From Foliimonas ilicis (GTDB taxonomy: Bacteria > Pseudomonadota > Alphaproteobacteria > Rhizobiales > Rhizobiaceae), in contig NZ_JBDUUH010000003.1 in NCBI RefSeq assembly GCF_039939195.1, positions 124,001 through 188,000 on the forward strand: a DNA stretch of 64,000 bases, in the 5' to 3' direction. Below the pieces are notes generated by a model. The model was not told where the DNA came from. It ran no database searches and saw nothing but the letters and a program-made list of their open reading frames with translations. The translations under genes and the position numbers were made by a program. How positions within the stretch are numbered: position 1 is the first letter of the stretch; the number at the start of each line of letters is the position of its first letter. This document shows, in pieces, positions 40,548-49,619 of the stretch.

Positions 40548-41762
40548 ATGATAACAATTCTCGAAAACGCCAATGTCGTTGACGTTGCGAGCGGAGAGAT
40601 ACTGGCCGACCGGCACCTGGTTCTCGAAGACGGCTTCATCCGCGAGATCAGCGAAACCGCGGTATCCGGTCTTTCCGACGCCCGGCGCGTAAAGGTCGAT
40701 GGCGGCTTCGTCATTCCCGGTCTGATCGACGCGCATGTGCATGTCACGGCCTACACCGCCAATCTCGGCGAACTGCCCCGCCAGTCGCCCATGTATGTCG
40801 CTGCCCGCGCCGCACAGGTGATGAAGGCGATGCTGCGGCGCGGTTTCACCACCGTTCGCGATGTCGGCGGCGGCGAATTCGGCCTTGCCCGTGCCGTCGA
40901 AGAAGGCCTGATCGAAGGCCCGCGCCTGCTCTATGGCGGCAAGGCGCTGTCGCCCACCGGCGGCCACGGCGATCATCGCGGCATGGGCACCGACACCGAA
41001 GACACCGCCTATTCGCTGGTCAGCCTTGGCCGGCGCTGCGACGGGCTGGACGAAGTGCGCCGTGCGGCGCGCGACGAAATCCGGCGCGGCGCGCATCACA
41101 TCAAGATCATGGCCAATGGCGGCATCTCTTCGCCGACCGACCGCATCACCTCCGACCAGTTCTCCGAACCCGAGATCGCGGCAATTGTCGATGAGGCTCA
41201 GATGGCCGATCTCTACGTCGTCTCGCATACTTATACGGCGCGTTCGGTCGCCCGCGCGGTACGCAACGGCGTGCGCTCGATCGAGCATGGAAATCTGCTG
41301 GACGAAGAAACCGCAAAACTGATGAAAGAGCACGGCACGTTTTTGACGCCAACGCTTTCAATTTTGCGCGCAATCGCCGATGTCGGCGCGCAAAGCGGCT
41401 TCCCGACCGACCGCATCAACAAGATCAATCACGTGCTGGATTCTGGCATCCGCGCGGTCGAACTCGCCCAGCGCACCGGCATTCCGATGGCCTATGGCAC
41501 AGACCTTATCGGCCCGATGCATGACCGCCAGCTCGACGAGTTCCAACTGCGCGCCGAAATCGTCTCGCCGCTCGACATGCTGCGCTCGGCAACATCGGTC
41601 GCCGCCGAGCTGGTGCGGCTTGAACAAGAGATCGGCCATGTCCGCGAGGGCTTCCGCGCCGACTTGAATATTCTCGACGCAAATCCACTGGATAAAGGCG
41701 TGCTCGTGGATTTCGCACGGTATCATCGGCAGGTGATCAAAGGTGGAGTGGTGATGGTATAG
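40548..41762 (+). CDS. Metal-dependent amidohydrolase, Xaa-Pro dipeptidase/imidazolonepropionase-like
   Basis: 404 aa from ATG MITILENANVVDV with GGGAGG seven bases upstream. Metal-binding residues in order: DAHVHVTAY (HxH), the likely carboxylated Lys in HHIKIMANGG, VVSHTYTARS (His), SIEHGNLLD (His) and AYGTDLIG (Asp). ALSPTGGHGDHRGMG is typical of the dipeptidase-like amidohydrolases that cleave Xaa-Pro or Xaa-Arg/Lys dipeptides and cyclic imides. Linked to peptide receptors, so an intracellular peptidase for imported peptides is the simplest view. Confidence 0.88.
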   Translation: MITILENANVVDVASGEILADRHLVLEDGFIREISETAVSGLSDARRVKVDGGFVIPGLIDAHVHVTAYTANLGELPRQSPMYVAARAAQVMKAMLRRGFTTVRDVGGGEFGLARAVEEGLIEGPRLLYGGKALSPTGGHGDHRGMGTDTEDTAYSLVSLGRRCDGLDEVRRAARDEIRRGAHHIKIMANGGISSPTDRITSDQFSEPEIAAIVDEAQMADLYVVSHTYTARSVARAVRNGVRSIEHGNLLDEETAKLMKEHGTFLTPTLSILRAIADVGAQSGFPTDRINKINHVLDSGIRAVELAQRTGIPMAYGTDLIGPMHDRQLDEFQLRAEIVSPLDMLRSATSVAAELVRLEQEIGHVREGFRADLNILDANPLDKGVLVDFARYHRQVIKGGVVMV

Positions 41763-41787
41763 GCTATTTCGGCCAAGGTCGCACTCT

Positions 41788-41976
41788 GTCCAACACCCCT
41801 CATCCGACTTCGCTTCGCTCAGCCACCTTCTCCCACAAGGGGAGAAGGGAAAGTGCTGCAATATCTTTTCCGCCAATTGCGGACGGTGGCGATTTGCAGA
41901 AGCGTCGATGCCAAACTCCTCCCTTCTCCCCTTGTGGGAGAAGGTGGCCCGAAGGGACGGATGAGGGGTGTTGGAC
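41788..41976. repeat. RIME-like palindromic intergenic element
   Basis: The ends are perfect 19-nt inverted repeats (41788-41806, GTCCAACACCCCTCATCCG, and its complement at 41958-41976). Inside each arm is a small hairpin (CTTCTCCC with GGGGAGAAG near 41828-41850, and again near 41921-41944), so the element folds as two stem-loops around a unique 70-nt centre. The CCCTCATCC and CCTTCTCCC blocks are those of the intergenic mosaic elements common in Rhizobiales. It nearly fills the 220-nt gap between convergent genes and may act in transcription termination. Confidence 0.8.
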
Positions 41977-41982
41977 GGAGCG

Positions 41983-43512
41983 CTATTTCGAGGGCGTTTT
42001 CTGGAAAGCGATCCCGCACTCGTCCTCAACCTGCCTATCCCATTCCACCTTGTCGATATTCGCCAGCGGCAGGATTCTTGTCGCGCGCTTCGTGAATGGA
42101 AAACGGCGGGCATCCGTTGATGCATAACCACCGCTATCAACAACATAGACGCCGTTTTGCGCCAGCGGCGTGAACGATGTGCGGAAGTGGTTGCTCGATT
42201 TGGTGTGGATGATCGCCTTGCTTTCCAGATCGATGCCCTGGCTTCGGAAGGCCTGCGTGTCATAGGCCTGAATGCGCTCGGTCACGACAACGATATGCCC
42301 TGCATCGCCAACGCGCAGCACGGCGCTTAGGCCGCCTTCCAGCAATTCGCCGAACATGTTTCCGCCTTCGTTGCGGTACTTCAGGTCCGCGATGCGCTCG
42401 ACGGTTACATCTGCTTCAAAAGGTTTGCCGTCCTTCATCATGCCCATCGGCACGACGCCGCGATTGCCGACACCGATTGCCTGCGCGGCAAGGACTGCAT
42501 CACCATCGACCATAAAGCCCGCGACGAAAGGCAGTTTCTGCGCCGCGAGTGCAGCGAAAATATCGGCGACATTCGCCACGCCGCCGGAGCCGGGATTGTC
42601 GCCCGCATCGCCTATGACGACGCGGCCCTTGGCAGCCAGCGCAAAGATTTCCGGCGCGGCCTCCTCGAAAGAAGGCGCCGATTTCAACATGGAGTCGCGT
42701 CGTTCCCAGATTTCCTCCGCCATGTCGCGGAAGGCCTGGCGCATGGCGTCATCATCGGTTCCTGTAACCAGCACGGAGCTGCCGACTTCATCGGAGTCGA
42801 CATAGGGAAAGCCGCCCATCACGACGACATCGGCAAGTCCTTCGCGCTTTTCGATTTCGTTCGAAAGCGCGACCAGTTCGGAAAATGGCGCCGTGTCGCT
42901 GGTCTGCGCACTCATGGGTGCTGCCAGCGGCAATCGGAAACGTCGCGTGTGCAACGGTCGTTTGTCGAGCACGAGCTGCATCAGCTTCTTGCCGCGCGCA
43001 TGCGTATCGGCATGCGGGTAAAGCTTTCCGCCGATGATGACGTCCACTGTATGCGGCAATTCCGGCTCGACATTGGCGTGAAAATCGAGCGGCACGGCAA
43101 TGCGGACATCGGGCCCGACTATTTCGCGGACCTTTTTTGCCAGATCGGTTTCCGGCGTTTTGACACCTTCGACCACAAGCGCGCCATGCAGCAAAAGTGC
43201 CACCACATCAACCGGCCCGCTGGCAGCAATATCGCGCAGCGACTGGATGATTTCAGCGACAAGGCGATGATAGCTTTCACCGTCCAAAGTGCCGCCCGGA
43301 AGGCAGCCCGTGCAGACGCCATAGGCGATTTCGTAGCCTGCTTCGTCCAGCGATTCCGTGACGCCGCCAAGCCAGTTGCTGGTCGATCCGAATTCGCGCC
43401 GCACATCCTCACCGGTAAAATATTGCGCCGAGACGAAACCCTCGTAAGAGGCCTTGGTCGGGGTGAAAGCATTGGCTTCGTGGAAAAGCTGGATGACTGC
43501 TGCGCGGGGCAT
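41983..43512 (-). CDS. M81 family metallopeptidase (microcystinase C / MlrC-like)
   Basis: Zinc peptidase-like protein, 509 aa. The N-terminal domain (about residues 1-295) opens AVIQLFHEANAFTP and holds LLHGALVVEG, PLDFHANVEPE and the metal-site YPHADTHARG; the C-terminal MlrC domain follows with VIGDAGDNPGSGG and TKSSNHFRTSF. MlrC cleaves linearised microcystin peptides, but most family members in proteobacteria lie beside peptide ABC transporters with unknown peptide substrates, as here. Terminates 6 nt from the RIME-like repeat. Confidence 0.9.
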   Translation of the reverse strand: MPRAAVIQLFHEANAFTPTKASYEGFVSAQYFTGEDVRREFGSTSNWLGGVTESLDEAGYEIAYGVCTGCLPGGTLDGESYHRLVAEIIQSLRDIAASGPVDVVALLLHGALVVEGVKTPETDLAKKVREIVGPDVRIAVPLDFHANVEPELPHTVDVIIGGKLYPHADTHARGKKLMQLVLDKRPLHTRRFRLPLAAPMSAQTSDTAPFSELVALSNEIEKREGLADVVVMGGFPYVDSDEVGSSVLVTGTDDDAMRQAFRDMAEEIWERRDSMLKSAPSFEEAAPEIFALAAKGRVVIGDAGDNPGSGGVANVADIFAALAAQKLPFVAGFMVDGDAVLAAQAIGVGNRGVVPMGMMKDGKPFEADVTVERIADLKYRNEGGNMFGELLEGGLSAVLRVGDAGHIVVVTERIQAYDTQAFRSQGIDLESKAIIHTKSSNHFRTSFTPLAQNGVYVVDSGGYASTDARRFPFTKRATRILPLANIDKVEWDRQVEDECGIAFQKTPSK

Positions 43513-43671
43513 GAAAAATCCTTTGAGGGATCGAGTTTTTCGACCGGATGGAGGGTCGAATTTCAGAACTATCCGCTGTTCACCTGAATGGCGGGGACCA
43601 GTTCTTCGAGCCTCTCTTTTCTACAGGATTTTGGCCCCGAATGTCATTACAAAACAGGCCGTAAAACACTG

Positions 43672-44133
43672 TTAAAGCGGCAGATTTCTTTGATCCGCAA
43701 TCGCTTCCATAGTCATGTAGGAGGTGACCGTATGGAGCTCGACCTGCTCAATCAGCGTTTGATAGACGCGGTCATAAGCGTTCATGTCCTCGGCGACGAT
43801 TTTCAGCATGTAATCATAGTCGCCGGCGATGCGATAAAAGTCGATCACATTGGGGATTTTGGTCACCACGGAGCGGAAATGCTGCAGCCATTCGCGCGAG
43901 TGATGGCGGGTGCGCAGCATGACGAAAACGGTCAGGCCAAGCCCCAATTTCTCAGCATCAAGGCGCACCGTCTGGCCCTTGATGATGCCAAGTTCCCGAA
44001 GATTGCGTAGCCGCCGCCAGCAGGCATTTTGTGAAAGCCCCACCTGATCCGCCAGATCGCGTTGCGACAGGCTCGCATCCTTTTGTAAGGCGCGCAGAAG
44101 AGATCTATCAATTGCATCCAATTCAAGTGCCAT
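43672..44133 (-). CDS. Lrp/AsnC family transcriptional regulator
   Basis: 153 aa. The N-terminal HTH is LDAIDRSLLRALQKDASLSQ with RDLADQVGLSQNACWRRLRNL; the C-terminal RAM ligand domain starts near residue 68, with YRIAGDYDYMLKIVAEDMNAY. Divergent from the class V PLP-enzyme gene across a 105-nt AT-rich region, so it most likely controls that gene in response to its amino acid. Confidence 0.94.
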   Translation of the reverse strand: MALELDAIDRSLLRALQKDASLSQRDLADQVGLSQNACWRRLRNLRELGIIKGQTVRLDAEKLGLGLTVFVMLRTRHHSREWLQHFRSVVTKIPNVIDFYRIAGDYDYMLKIVAEDMNAYDRVYQTLIEQVELHTVTSYMTMEAIADQRNLPL

Positions 44134-44238
44134 AGACGATCATTTGACCACTAAAAAGATAAAATCAATCATTAAATGAGTGAGTTATTTGGTCGAATCA
44201 CGATTATCCTGTGGGTGTATCAATCGGGGGCCATTGCA

Positions 44239-45693
44239 ATGACGCAAAACATCATGCTTTCCAGCTTCGGCCAGTCGCTGCGCAGTGGCGATGTTCTGGC
44301 TGATCTGACCGCCGGTTTGATCGGCGAAGGTGCGAATTTTGATGGGCCTTTCGGACCCAAAAAATTGGTCTACGCCGATTACGTTGCGTCTGGTCGCGCC
44401 TTGCGCCAGATCGAGGAGTTCGTGCTCGGCTCGATCCTGCCTTTCTACGCCAACAGCCACACGGAGGCGTCGTTCTGCGGTGGTTTCATGACGCGTCTGC
44501 GCCGTGAGGCGCGCGCCATCGTAGCGGCGCATTGCAAAGCCGATGATACATTCGCCACTGTCTTCACCGGGGCGGGCGCGACGGCAGGGCTTAACCGCAT
44601 TGCCAGCCTTTTCGGCTTGCCGGAAGCTGTGAGCGAAGGCGGGCAGCCCGTTGTTTTCATAGGGCCTTACGAGCATCACTCCAACATTTTGCCATGGCGC
44701 GAAAGCGGTGCCGAAATCATTGAGATCGCGGAAGCCGAAACGGGCGGGCCGGACCTCGCCATGTTGGAAGATGCGCTCATTGCTGCCGGTCCAGATCGTC
44801 TCAAGCTCGGCACGTTCTCGGCCGCGTCGAATGTTACCGGCATCGTCACAGACCCAGACCCGGTCACGGCACTTCTGAAGCGTCATGGCGCGCTGGCCGT
44901 TTGGGATTATGCGGGCGGCGGACCTTATCTGCCCATTGACATGCGCGTAGGCACGCCATTCGAAAAGGATGCCGTTGTCCTGTCTCCCCATAAATTCATC
45001 GGCGGGCCGGGTGCGTCGGGTATCATGATCGTGAGAAAGGCTGCGGTCAGCCGTGAGCGCCCGGTGTTTTCCGGTGGTGGAACCGTGCGTTTTGTTTCGC
45101 CTTGGGGCCATAATTATTCAGAAGATATTGCGACCCGTGAGGAAGCCGGTACGCCTAACGTCATAGGCGATCTGCGCGCGGCCCTGGCCATACTCGTCAA
45201 GGAAGCCATCGGTCAGGATTTCATGGATGCGCGTCATGAGGCACTGCGCGAGCGCGCGCTTCGCGTATGGCGGAAAAATCCGAATATCGAGATTTTAGGC
45301 AATGATCGGGTAGAGCGTTGTTTGCCCATATTCTCCATGCGCATACGCGACAGCGCGCGGGGCGGACATCTCCATCAGCAGCTTTTCACGCGGCTTCTAT
45401 CGGATTGCCATGGCGTTCAGGCGCGGGGCGGATGCGCTTGCGCAGGCCCTTATGCGCACCGGCTTCTGGGCATCGAGCGCGAGGAATCTGACGCCATGCG
45501 CGCCGCGATCATGTCGGGGCAGGAACTGGAAAAGCCCGGCTGGACGCGGTTGAATTTCAGCGCGCTGATGAGCGATGAAAAGGCCGACATGGTCATCGGC
45601 GCCGTCGATGCGCTGGCGCTCAATCCCTATCCGATGGCCAATGCCTATCAATGCGATGCATCGACCGCGCGGTTCAGGCCGATAGCTGCTTAG
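44239..45693 (+). CDS. Class V aminotransferase-fold PLP enzyme (cysteine desulfurase/selenocysteine lyase-like)
   Basis: 484 aa from ATG MTQNIMLSSFG with GGGGG eight bases upstream; a frame opening 63 nt earlier overlaps the Lrp promoter and is rejected. The N-terminus has KLVYADYVASGRALRQIE and YANSHTEASFCGGFMT, the PLP lysine is in LSPHKFIGGPGASG, and a cysteine-rich stretch ARGGCACAGPY sits in the C-terminal domain where desulfurases have their mobile Cys loop. It is larger than IscS/SufS, and no Fe-S assembly genes are near, so an amino-acid lyase or transaminase role under Lrp control is more likely. Confidence 0.85.
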   Translation: MTQNIMLSSFGQSLRSGDVLADLTAGLIGEGANFDGPFGPKKLVYADYVASGRALRQIEEFVLGSILPFYANSHTEASFCGGFMTRLRREARAIVAAHCKADDTFATVFTGAGATAGLNRIASLFGLPEAVSEGGQPVVFIGPYEHHSNILPWRESGAEIIEIAEAETGGPDLAMLEDALIAAGPDRLKLGTFSAASNVTGIVTDPDPVTALLKRHGALAVWDYAGGGPYLPIDMRVGTPFEKDAVVLSPHKFIGGPGASGIMIVRKAAVSRERPVFSGGGTVRFVSPWGHNYSEDIATREEAGTPNVIGDLRAALAILVKEAIGQDFMDARHEALRERALRVWRKNPNIEILGNDRVERCLPIFSMRIRDSARGGHLHQQLFTRLLSDCHGVQARGGCACAGPYAHRLLGIEREESDAMRAAIMSGQELEKPGWTRLNFSALMSDEKADMVIGAVDALALNPYPMANAYQCDASTARFRPIAA

Positions 45694-45694
45694 C

Positions 45695-46972
45695 TCAGAT
45701 TTCCTGCGCGTCCTGCCAGCGCAGATAAGGCAATATGAAACGGGCAGTGCGCTTGACGAACGTATGAAACGGGATCGGCGAAAGCGGCGTCGGCTTTAGT
45801 GCGAGCCGTTCGTCCGGTACGTCGCAGACGGCATCTGCCAGCACTTCGGCCATCGCGCAGGCAAGCGCCAACCCGCGCCCGTTGCAGCCGACCCATGTCG
45901 ACAGGCCGTCATCGGTGCGGTGCAGATGCGGCACACGATCCACCGTCATGGCGATCCTGCCGCCCCAGAATTCCTCGATCTTCACGCCCTTGAGATCAGG
46001 ACGGAAGGCTGCGAGCTTGCGTCCGATCAGGCGCGGCAGGCGGCTGCTTGCGCCCATTTGGATGGCAAGCGCCCCGCCTGAAACAATGCGGCCATCCCGA
46101 TCCTTGCGCATGTAGCGCAGATCCTGTCGCGTATCGGAAAACGCCTCGTCGCCCGGCAGAATCTTGCCTGCAAGCCCGCCCAGCGGCGCAGTCGCAGCTT
46201 GGTAGGATGTGACGGGAACGATGGTGTTTGACAGGCCGGGCCAGAGCTTGCCTGTATGCGCGGCTGTCGTCAGCGCGACACGTTCCGCCCGCACTCTGCC
46301 GGTCGGTGTGGAAATGACCCAGCCGCCGCCATCGCGTGTCAGCGCTGTCGCCGGGCTGTTCTCGTAAATATCGATGCCTTCGCTTTCGGCTGCGCGCGCC
46401 AGCCCGACGGTGAAGGCGTAAGGATTGATGTGGCCGCCGCCGCGATGCTCCCAGCCGCCAAAATATGCATCGCTGCCAATACGCGCTGCCATCGATTGCT
46501 GATCGAGCGATGCGGTGGGTGCGCCTATCGCGGCCCATTGCGTGGCCATTGCGCGGGTCCGCGCGACACGGCCCGGCGTATGCGCAGGCTGGAGCCAGCC
46601 GGTACGGCGCGCATCGCAATCGATGCCATAATGTTCGACCAGCCCGAAAAGCTTGTCGGCGGCACCGGCCAGAAGCTCAAGGAATGGTTCGCCAAGCGTT
46701 TTGCGAATGGCGTCCGGTCCGTGTCTCGTTAGTGCCGCGATCACCTGGCCGTTCGCCCTGCCGGAAGCTCCGGCACCTATCGTTGCCGCTTCCAGAACGA
46801 TCACGTCGCGGCCGCGTTTCTTGAGTTCGAGCGCAGTCGTCAGACCGGATATGCCGCCGCCGATGATTGCGATCTCGGCATGAACGTCACCGGTCAGCGG
46901 CGGCGCCGAAAAACGCTCGCGCGAAAGACGCCGCCAGAGCGGCGAAGGCGGATTTGTGGGCAAGGAATTCAT
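45695..46972 (-). CDS. FAD-dependent amine/amino acid oxidase, DAO family (OrdL/PuuB-like)
   Basis: 425 aa. The dinucleotide motif is IAIIGGGISGLTTALELKKR (residues about 32-51), followed by IGAGASGRANGQV. Further OrdL-type marks are GGGHINPYAFTVGLARAAE, EFWGGRIAMTVDRVPHL and GCNGRGLALACAMAE. The family oxidises secondary amines and glutamylated polyamines (PuuB, sarcosine oxidase relatives), giving an aldehyde or keto acid and H2O2. Last gene of the hyu operon; its ATG overlaps the VOC gene stop. Convergent with the class V enzyme gene, 1 nt apart. Confidence 0.88.
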   Translation of the reverse strand: MNSLPTNPPSPLWRRLSRERFSAPPLTGDVHAEIAIIGGGISGLTTALELKKRGRDVIVLEAATIGAGASGRANGQVIAALTRHGPDAIRKTLGEPFLELLAGAADKLFGLVEHYGIDCDARRTGWLQPAHTPGRVARTRAMATQWAAIGAPTASLDQQSMAARIGSDAYFGGWEHRGGGHINPYAFTVGLARAAESEGIDIYENSPATALTRDGGGWVISTPTGRVRAERVALTTAAHTGKLWPGLSNTIVPVTSYQAATAPLGGLAGKILPGDEAFSDTRQDLRYMRKDRDGRIVSGGALAIQMGASSRLPRLIGRKLAAFRPDLKGVKIEEFWGGRIAMTVDRVPHLHRTDDGLSTWVGCNGRGLALACAMAEVLADAVCDVPDERLALKPTPLSPIPFHTFVKRTARFILPYLRWQDAQEI

Positions 46973-47637
46973 GAAACCGGTGTTTTCTCGATGAGTATTC
47001 CGGTTTCCCGGTGAATTGCATCATGATCTGCGGTGGATAGCGCAGTGGGCAGATCGATTTCGATGCGGCCTTCTGGCTGGTCAGCGATTGGCAAACCATC
47101 GCCTGCATCCAGCATTGAAAGCGCCGCACTTCCCGCAACGGACGCAGCCGTGATGCGTGTTGCGCCATTGGCATGTTGCATCGCCTGCGGCGTCCACAAA
47201 AGCTGCGGCGTATGGTGCTGGCAATAGAGACATTGCAGGCCCGGCGTCATGGTGCGAGGCAATCGGATGACCGAAAAGCGCAATTCGCCTTCCGGCATCT
47301 GCCGTGAAAAATCGCGGACAGGTTCTGCCGCGATGTCTTTGTTCGCCAGCATGGTGGCGGTCCCGGCTATGTCGGTGCTGCGCAGTGCAATGCCGCGAAG
47401 TCCGGGCCCGGCTTCAAGCAGCGTCCGCCAGCCTTCGTTTGCTGGGGTCTCTGCCACGATCCCCATCAGCTCGATATAGATACCGCGCAGCATGATGCAG
47501 GCGTTTGCCGTTCCCATCGCTTCGCTGTGACGTGCAATCGGAGTCACCGTGAACCCGGCATTGGCTAAGGCAATGCGCGCTTTTTCAAGGTCGGAAACAA
47601 CCGCGACGAGATGATCGACGGGAAGATGGATCGTCAT
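46969..47637 (-). CDS. VOC superfamily (glyoxalase-like) protein
   Basis: 222 aa. The beta-alpha-beta-beta-beta start DHLVAVVSDLEKARIALANA has the first metal-type His, and ARHSEAMGTANACIMLRGIYIELMG continues the VOC pattern; a second, diverged half contains CLYCQHHTPQLLW. It resembles the Glyoxalase_3 group with no established reaction. It overlaps HyuB (ATGA) upstream and the oxidase downstream, so it must act in the same pathway. Confidence 0.8.
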   Translation of the reverse strand: MTIHLPVDHLVAVVSDLEKARIALANAGFTVTPIARHSEAMGTANACIMLRGIYIELMGIVAETPANEGWRTLLEAGPGLRGIALRSTDIAGTATMLANKDIAAEPVRDFSRQMPEGELRFSVIRLPRTMTPGLQCLYCQHHTPQLLWTPQAMQHANGATRITAASVAGSAALSMLDAGDGLPIADQPEGRIEIDLPTALSTADHDAIHRETGILIEKTPVS

Positions 47638-49619
47638 GTTGCCACCTTCGCGATGGCAGATTCAAAGACACTGCGCGCGGATTGTGTCTTCTCGCTCGCC
47701 GCCGGATTGCGCGGGAAACCTTCCGGCAGATGACCAAGCGTTTCTTCCATGATGTCGCGGCGTATCCGCTGGCGTCGGGCGAGCGGAAGCGACAGAAGCT
47801 TTGCGTTGAAGGCGTCCATGAGGCCCGGCGTGAACACCGCGTCCCAAGCATCGCGCTCCGGGCCGAACGCGATTGTCCCCGTGCCCGGTTGATGATTGTC
47901 GCGCGCGGCCTTGGTCGCTGCCGCATCCACCGCGCCGTTTGAAATCACCACGCCGTAGTCGGAAAAAGCGCCTTCGCTTGTCACAAAGCCGTTTTCGACA
48001 TCGGCGAGAACGGAGACGGGATCTCGCTCGAAGGGATCCCTCCAGCCACCGGCTCCCGGTGTTCGGAAAGAGACGATGTCGCCTGCATTGACATCAAGCA
48101 CGTCAATCTTGCCGACATGGCGTTCACCGTCCGTGCCTTCGTTGATAGTCAGGCTTCCGGGCTTTCCCGGTTGCCCGAGATTGCGGCCCCAGGGGCGGAA
48201 CAGAAGCCGCTCCATGCCACGACCAAGGACATTGGTGCCGTCGGTCAAAACGCGGAAGGTCAATTCCATGCCGCAACCGCCGCGCCATTTGCCCGCGCCG
48301 CCGGAATCCGGTCGCAACGCATAGCGCAGGATTTCAATGCCGAGTTCGGCTTCAACCGTTTCGACCGGGTTGTTCGCAAGGTTCGATATACCGGAATCGC
48401 GGCCATCCACCCCGTCGCAGCCTTCGCGCGCGCCGGTGCCGCCGATCATCGGCTCCACGACCTGAACATTGCGCCCGCCCTTCGCGTTCGGCTCGGCCAT
48501 GACGACGGGGATAACCGTGCCGGAGGAAGCCGCAGGCATGATTGAGGGTAAGGCAAGACCGAATGCGCCGTTGAGCACATCGTTGACACGGATTGCAGCG
48601 GCATGGCGAACGCCAGTCGCTGCCGGTTCTTCCGGATTGACGATGGTGCCGAGCGGCGCAGTGATCGATACAGGGCCAAGCAGCCCGGCATTCAGCGGCA
48701 CAGTCGGGTCCAGCGTATGGACAAGCGCCAGCACGCGCAGCGTCAGCCAGGCATGCGGCCGTCCACGCGAGGGTATGTTCATGGCTGCTGCGACCTGCGG
48801 GTCCGAGCCGGTGAAATCCAGATGAACCGTACCGTCGCGAATGGTCAGGGTCAGCGCGATGCGCACCGGCAGGCGGCTCACTGCATCATCGTCGAGATAG
48901 TCGGTGAATTTGTAGGTGCCTTCGGGAATGCTGGCGATCACCGCCCGCGCTTTCCGGTTGGCATAGGCGATGAGGTCGCGCTGCGCATCGACGAGAGTGG
49001 CCGCGCCATGCTGCGCAATGATTTGTTCCACCCGTCGCTTACCGGCTGAAAGTGCTGCGAGCATTGCGCGGATGTCGCCCATATTGGCGTCCGGCGTGCG
49101 GCTGTTCGCATCGAGAAACAGTTTGACGTCGCCGTTCATCTCGCCGCCCCGCATCAGCTTTACGGGCGGTATGCGCAAGCCTTCCTGAAAGATCTCGACA
49201 TTGGTCGGCGAGATGGAGGAGGGGACGCGGCCACCCACATCGGAGCAATGGACGAAACACCAGCCATAGGCGACGATCTCGCCCTCATGGAAATAAGGTG
49301 CGATCATGTGGAGATCGGGCAGATGCGTTGCCAGCCCCTCCGAGCGGTACGGATCGTTGGTCAGGATCACGTCGCCGGGCTCCAGCGGGCCGACTGCCTC
49401 GATAGAGGGCGCGCATTCGAGCCCGACGAAGCCGGAGACGCCGATGGAGCGTGGATAGGCGAAGAAGCGCCCGTCCAGCCCGGCCAGCGCACAGGCGAAA
49501 TCGGCGGTTTCCTTTACGTAGAGCGTGCGGCCCGTGCGTTGCAGAGTAAGGCACATTTCCTCGGTTATCGCCGCTGCCTTGTTGTTAAGGATTTCGAGCG
49601 TGACGGAATCGAGCTTCAT
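47634..49619 (-). CDS. Hydantoinase B / oxoprolinase family subunit
   Basis: 661 aa from ATG MKLDSVTLEILNNKAAAITE, the family's standard start; ATGA overlap with HyuA. Conserved stretches: VETADFACAL-like KETADFACALAG, DVILTNDPYRSEGLATHLPD, VHCSDVGG, TPDANMGDIRAMLAA and GGCGMELTFRVLTDG near the C-terminus. With HyuA it forms an ATP-dependent cyclic amide hydrolase (N-methylhydantoinase, 5-oxoprolinase, or related carboxylase). The subunit is complete. An OrdL-type oxidase in the same operon would fit an N-methyl amino acid product, but this is inference. Confidence 0.92.
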   Translation of the reverse strand: MKLDSVTLEILNNKAAAITEEMCLTLQRTGRTLYVKETADFACALAGLDGRFFAYPRSIGVSGFVGLECAPSIEAVGPLEPGDVILTNDPYRSEGLATHLPDLHMIAPYFHEGEIVAYGWCFVHCSDVGGRVPSSISPTNVEIFQEGLRIPPVKLMRGGEMNGDVKLFLDANSRTPDANMGDIRAMLAALSAGKRRVEQIIAQHGAATLVDAQRDLIAYANRKARAVIASIPEGTYKFTDYLDDDAVSRLPVRIALTLTIRDGTVHLDFTGSDPQVAAAMNIPSRGRPHAWLTLRVLALVHTLDPTVPLNAGLLGPVSITAPLGTIVNPEEPAATGVRHAAAIRVNDVLNGAFGLALPSIMPAASSGTVIPVVMAEPNAKGGRNVQVVEPMIGGTGAREGCDGVDGRDSGISNLANNPVETVEAELGIEILRYALRPDSGGAGKWRGGCGMELTFRVLTDGTNVLGRGMERLLFRPWGRNLGQPGKPGSLTINEGTDGERHVGKIDVLDVNAGDIVSFRTPGAGGWRDPFERDPVSVLADVENGFVTSEGAFSDYGVVISNGAVDAAATKAARDNHQPGTGTIAFGPERDAWDAVFTPGLMDAFNAKLLSLPLARRQRIRRDIMEETLGHLPEGFPRNPAASEKTQSARSVFESAIAKVAT

